Of a stretch of 64,000 nucleotides of DNA, positions 59,241 through 64,000 are shown piece after piece (position 1 is the stretch's first letter; the number at the start of each line of letters is the position of its first letter). The notes below the pieces were generated by a model. It was not told the DNA's origin. It did no database searches and saw nothing but the letters and a program-made list of their open reading frames with translations. A program made the translations under genes and the position numbers. Source of the DNA: Suillus spraguei (Eukaryota > Basidiomycota > Agaricomycetes > Boletales > Suillaceae); contig JABCPU010000075.1 in assembly GCA_016800925.1 (NCBI GenBank), positions 124,001 through 188,000 on the forward strand. Reading direction: 5' to 3'.

Positions 59241-59315
59241 TGTGCAAACAACAAACACTGCAACAACCATCCAACCCCTATCACAGCACAAATTATTCTA
59301 CACACATACTCCAAA

Positions 59316-60860
59316 GATGGATGTTGACTCACCACACTATGACAATTGCATTGAAGGAGGCCTTTATGACAACATTGTCCAACAATTAATGGCGCTCCCA
59401 AGAGGCGTGTCTTTGGCAGATGCCACCTACAAAGATGACTTCATCAGGGACATCAATGCCAACACAGGAAACTTTGCGTACAAATGCAAAGACAATGCAG
59501 CAGAATATGAAACTGTTCTTGTAGGGGAGATCCTACCACGGCCATGTGGAACAAAGTTCAATGCTGTAGGAAATCATTATCTTGGTGTTACGAACTGGGG
59601 TGGCGTCACCAGCGATAGTGAAAAGACACAGTCGGTCTGCTGGGAAGTTCTTACAATGTCCAGAAGAGGACAAGGTGAAAGTACAAGGAACGCGTTCCGA
59701 GTACGATCAAGGGTTCGGCCTCAAAGACAAGTCTAAGAGGTTCTGCGAGAATAGAGACTAAGGCTGAGGAGTGCTCAGACTTAGAGACGATTCAAGACGA
59801 CTTAGGTTGGAGACCTAAGCGAAGGAGATTCCAGGTAAAACCCAGTAAGATTTAAAGTAAAGAATCTACTACAAGTACACTGTGCTTATATAGGTATATA
59901 TGTGCGCACAGACCAGGTAACCATGAGAATGTAACTGTGTATCCTAATAAGGAAGGCATGTGTTGTACAGATGCATTGAGCATATGAGTCAGAGTCATGT
60001 GACATGATATACAAGTAAACGGATAAAGGGAAAATGAATAGGGGCACGTACAACTGTAACACTTGGAACTGCTGACACTGTAAGTGACAAAATGATACAA
60101 ACAACTGCGTTAACAAGTACATGTCAGCTGAATGTGATTGATGATAAATCACAGGTAAAAGGTGTACTAGCCTTAGGCCAACTGACACAGTCAACTCAAA
60201 TGATGTATATCAATTTTGGAAACCAAATTGCCACCTTGGATGACATCATTCAGAGTGACATTGAAGAGTTGAAAAGGCAGAAAAAAAATATCAATATCAA
60301 AGAGTGGACAGTGCATGCAGGAGAAGACCAGACAGGTGTGCCACAATACATCATGGTCAGCACTGAACAGTTCTATGCAGTAAGTGAAAATGAAACCACT
60401 AAATAATGCCATAGGTGCTGAAAGCCACCCAGCAAGCCATGCAGGGGAAACGAGCACAAGTCATGAAAAAATACATTGACAATGCTAATGGCAACATGGA
60501 TGGAAAGAAACAGGAAGCGCAGTCATCAACCAGTACAGGAATCAAAGGAAACATGCATGAAGCCACTATCACAACAAACACATTTTACAACCCCACAACT
60601 CTGCCCGATTATGGAGGTGACATATTCCAGCATGAGAATGCAAAGCTGCAGCAACTCGACATCAGAGATGAAAAAAACGAGCTTATCCCACCTCAAGACT
60701 GGTACTCTAGTTTGAGATGAGGAACACTTGTCATGATCAGGGCCACCCTGCATGCCTTCAACTGGAAAGAACAAAGGGTAAGAACTGTGACATAAGACAG
60801 ATCAGCTGAATTAACATGCAGACCAAAACAGGTCTATCAACTGAATGCACACACCACTTG
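59316..60860 (+). pseudogene. Broken multi-exon gene of unknown, probably repeat-associated family
   Basis: Exon-like blocks on the plus strand: MDVDSPHYDNCIEGGLYDNI onward (59316-59690), LNVIDDKSQVKGVLALGQLT to STEQFYAVSE (60090-60385), VLKATQQAMQGKRAQVMKKY to PPQDWYSSLR (60412-60717). After an in-frame TGA comes GTLVMIRATLHAFNWKEQR, and past an intron VYQLNAHTTCVMDPSKL. The composition and splice sites look like a real former gene. I think I have seen this kind of WYSSLRPGTLV...LHAF pattern in many agaric genomes as a multi-copy hypothetical protein, but cannot name a function. The stretch at 59700-60085 between the first two blocks has no coding and could be an insertion. Confidence 0.45.
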
Positions 60861-62049
60861 TGTGATGGACCCTTCCAAATTGGACATAGAACCTCAGAAT
60901 GCCAAACCTAACTCACTTGAACACGATGTGAGCTCAACAGGGACAAAGTCCCATGCATCAGATGCTATGGCAGGTGTCCAATTGGGAAAGAGAGAAAGGG
61001 AGGATTGAGAGGATCAAGGTGATATGACAGGTATGAGGAGCGAAGATGAGACAATGCAATGTGCACTGTAATGTAGAGCTTATCGATGTTAACAACATGA
61101 GAAAATTTGGGAAATGACTGTCTTCATTGCCAAAAGAGCAAAGCAGTGAAGAGAGATAAAAGCTGGGACAATTATAAACCCATTCTAGGGCTGAGAATGC
61201 GACAGCCCACATCAAAACCCTAGACTAAGGTCTAATTCAAAAATCAATGTAAAGATACAACCTAGCCTGGGCTGTAGATAAACCGCTGCCTAAACTAATA
61301 TGTGAGTCTTGCGCTCCATCTAGTCTGCTTCACTTGTGAGAACAAGAGTGTTTGACCCTAAAGGGGGATGCCTATTAGTATGGTCAAGTTCGAGTCTAAC
61401 TTATGTGCGAAACAAGTGTCGAGGTCAGTGGTAAGTTGCCGTGGTCAGCGATGATACTGCTGGAACTAGCGTCGTGTGTAGCGGTGCTACCGTGGTCAAG
61501 ATAAGGTCAGTAACAGTTGCATCGAGCGAGCGATGTCGAGCGGTGATATCAGCAGTAGCAGTAAGGTTGCGAGCAGTGCAAAGAAACAGCAAAGAAGTCT
61601 GCAGTACTTTCAGCGGTAAAGTAGTGGTGCATGAGAAGTTCAGTCAAAGTAACAGTCAAAAGTCCAGCAGTATGCCAGCAGTAACAGAGAATGAGCGTGA
61701 TAGATTAATGAGCGATAAGGAAACTTTAAAGACTATGTCCACTACTGGGTAGATCAGCTAGACAATAATCCTGACCTATAGTACATGCAATGGTGTAAAA
61801 TCAGGTACTGTATCGTGCGGGGTACGCAGTGCTTATATCCTAAATTGTATGTACTTGGAATACTCTAGGTGAGATCAGTAGTGCTGGAGTGTAGTAACCG
61901 CCGTAAGTAAACATAGTGCGAGGCGCTGTGGCACGAGGCAACATGTAATAAGACTTGCCGTGGAATCAGTGATGATGAACATAAAACAAACGACGCACCA
62001 AATGGAGCTATATGGACGCAGCAAGGACATGGAAGGACATCGGTACATG
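60861..62049. other. Repeat-like intergenic stretch
   Basis: Short words such as gcagtaa, gcggtg and gtggtc recur between 61430 and 61700. No gene or element border was recognised. The hAT element follows. Confidence 0.35.
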
Positions 62050-63280
62050 TAGTGCTGCCGTGGTCCGGTTCCGTTCGGTTCAGAGGTGGTTGGACGAGAA
62101 CCAAAAACCGGACCAAGGTTCGGTTCTAGTTATTTCAACGAACCTTAGACCGAACCTTTGCGAACGGTTCGCAGCGGTCAGGTTCGGTTTTTTTCTCTGT
62201 CTGAACGCGAACCGAACGCAAAAAAAATTACAGCCAGGAAAAAAAAACATAGCAAGATATTTGTACTCGTAGTTACATGTCCAACGAAGCCGCATGTCCC
62301 TCAGCCTCTACTTCTGCAGAAAGGTGCCCATTCCTATATGCTCCCTTCAGTAGTTGTAGTGCCGTGAACGTGTCAGTCCCGAGTGCATTGTGTCGGATAG
62401 TCGAAGTGATTCCTCCGCTTGAGAACGCTTGTTCGGAAGGAACGGAGCTGCCTTGAATGGGTAGATAGTCTCGCGCAATGCGCGCGAGTGTAGGGTATTG
62501 CAGCGAGTGAAGCTATTAAGTAGATTTAGTAGCGAAAAAACAAATAAAAAAAAAGACTTACCCCCCACCAGGCCACAATGTCATCAGTCTCCTCTAGTGG
62601 CGAAGACAAGTACATGTTGAGCTCTTGACGAGGATTGTGAGTAAGGTGGTCTGATGTCTTGCGCGTCCTAATAGCCTCGTGCATCCAATCATCGCCATAG
62701 TGCTTGCATACACTGGCAGCTCTTGTCGGCGGAGCGGATTGCTCGTTGGTAGTAGGTGTTCGACTCGGTGGTGTATAATATTCATCGAACTACAAAAAAA
62801 ATAAGATTAGAGCGGGAAAACAACATAGACGAGTACTCACCACGGCCTCCAGACGAGCTCTGCCATCTGCAACATCTCCATAATCCCACCGGCCTTCAAC
62901 ATATGCGAGCTTATAGTTTGGATCCAGAACTTAAAGACAGCAGGGTGTGCGGGATGCGAACCTCCGGACAGGATAAGTCGAAAAAAGTCTTGAGAATGCC
63001 AAAGGTCAAAGTGACCATGGCGAATCTTGAGAATTGAGAAGTCAAAATGATGAGAAGCGTGTGATTGAGCCTTGAAGGCGTTGCAAAGAAGATTCGGTTC
63101 GGGGTTCGGAACGGTTTGGGAAGGTCCGAACCTATAGATGAACCACACAGGAGTTAGCGGACCACGAACCTCATTCCGGTTCGGTCCGTGCAAAATGCTG
63201 GACCATGGACCGAACCAAGGACGAACCTGACCAATGGTCAGGTTCGAACCACGGTTCGGAACTGGACCACGGCAGCACTA
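62050..63280 (-). mobile_element. hAT-type DNA transposon, internally deleted
   Basis: The ends form a 24-base inverted repeat, tagtgctgccgtggtcc plus (g/a)gttccg, with one mismatch. The flanks ggtacatg (62042-62049) and ggtacgtg (63281-63288) make an 8-base target duplication with one change, the hallmark of hAT elements. Subterminal regions are dense in gaaccg and cggttc words in both orientations. The 1231 bases hold only the end of the transposase. Confidence 0.92.
62273..62930 (-). pseudogene. hAT transposase C-terminal remnant
   Basis: Three exon pieces (about 62930-62841, 62789-62562, 62512-62273), separated by two short introns. First: VLDPNYKLAYVEGRWDYGD. Second: FDEYYTPPSRTP, ending SSPLEETDDIVAWWG. 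Third: QYPTLARIARDYLPIQGSSV, PSEQAFSSGGITSTIR and a tail ending LDM. The WW...YP.LA..ARD.L.I...S..SEQAFS..G pattern is the hAT dimerisation domain. The DNA-binding and catalytic parts upstream are gone, so it needs help from elsewhere to move. Confidence 0.9.
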
Positions 63281-64000
63281 GGTACGTGGAACGTGGTGTG
63301 GCAGTCGGTATGGTGTGCAGTAAGCGTGGGATGCCGCCAGTACTGCTAAAGGGGTAAGACGGCCATGGACCAGTGGTAACTCCTGTAGACATGAGATGAG
63401 TGTCAAAAGGTGGGGTTTAAAGCCCAGCGCCAATATGTTTGTTACATCGAGAATGTTGAACATTGTGGATCACTGGGGTGTAAACAACAATGAAATCTGG
63501 TACGACCTAAAAAAGAGCATAAAAATATAAAAAAAGACTGTGCAAAATGAACAACATGAATGAGATTTAGCTGAACAAGTGAAAAAGAGAGGAAGTTGAA
63601 CATGGGAAAATCGCAAGAGCGATAAGGCTGACAAATTGGTAGCGGGCATTACCACTTTAGTGATATGTAGTATAAACAATATGAAGGGCTGATAGGCATC
63701 TGATAACATTGTTGACCATTTTCCCTGCCTTCTGTACCATATGCTTCAAAAATCTTAAGTGTCGTTTGAACTTCCGACGTCGTGCCGATGTGCGCCGAGG
63801 ATTATGGCAGGTTTTAGCCGTGTTTTCTGTAAGCTCTTTCCGAACTTTACCGAGCCTTTACCGAGCTTACGAAAGTCACTCTGAGTCCCACTTATATTTT
63901 TCGGACATAACCAGTTGTCATTGGTCATATGTATGGACGCGTCACGGTCACGTGTTAAGAAATCAACTGCGGGTCACTTACTAGTGACCTGAATCGGGAT
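63281..64000. other. Right-edge sequence, no gene recognised
   Basis: AT-rich. A 7-base stem with 4-base loop (ggtcact-tact-agtgacc) lies at 63972-63989. No gene could be supported before the edge. Confidence 0.4.

Noticed and set aside
59690..60090. Possible solo long terminal repeat inside the relic gene
   Set aside because: A TATA-like stretch is present, but no TG...CA borders or target duplication could be set.

Overview
This window is nuclear DNA of a filamentous fungus, very probably a mushroom-forming basidiomycete (Agaricomycetes). Genes are broken by many short introns of about 48-60 bases, with typical GT-AG borders and two convincing GC-AG ones. The integral membrane, Kre9/Knh1-like and multi-copy gene families are those usual for this group. 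No bacterial-style operons, rRNA, CRISPR or confident tRNA genes were seen. Gene models were spliced by eye, so exon borders are approximate unless given exactly.

Left part (1-8300): the 5' end of a ubiquitin-like/WLM metalloprotease gene runs off the left edge on the minus strand. It is followed by a tandem duplication of about 2.5 kb. Each unit carries the start region of the WLM gene plus a DUF6533-type multi-pass membrane protein gene. A third, 5'-truncated relic of the same membrane gene lies at about 7.1-8.3 kb. A small element with 16-base terminal inverted repeats sits between.

Housekeeping core (8.6-28.5 kb): a MYND zinc-finger protein (+), a BRPF/Nto1-like histone reader with PHD, bromo and PWWP domains (-), a Ran-binding-domain protein (-), the STT3 catalytic subunit of oligosaccharyltransferase (+), a PDI-like thioredoxin protein ending in RDEL (+), a MATE-family transporter (-) and a secreted-type agmatinase (+). 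STT3 and the PDI-like protein both work in the endoplasmic reticulum, in N-glycosylation and folding.

Family-expansion part (28.5-46.5 kb): an APC amino-acid permease with a broken partial copy of its 3' end, then four polysaccharide deacetylases of the HpPgdA/NodB type. Two of these are near-identical and 3678 bases apart, one is diverged in tandem, and one is inverted. A frameshifted carboxylesterase lies between copies 3 and 4. This cluster is the most unusual functional feature of the window.

Right part (46.5-64 kb): a TMEM254/DUF4499-like membrane protein, a 295-bp MITE next to a degenerate pogo/Tigger-type transposon (both with TA target duplications), a Kre9/Knh1-like GPI-anchored protein, and RNase H2 subunit C. 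The last 8 kb is repeat-rich. It holds tandem repeats, a nonsense-containing multi-exon relic, and a hAT element with terminal repeats, an 8-base target duplication and a remnant of the transposase dimerisation domain.
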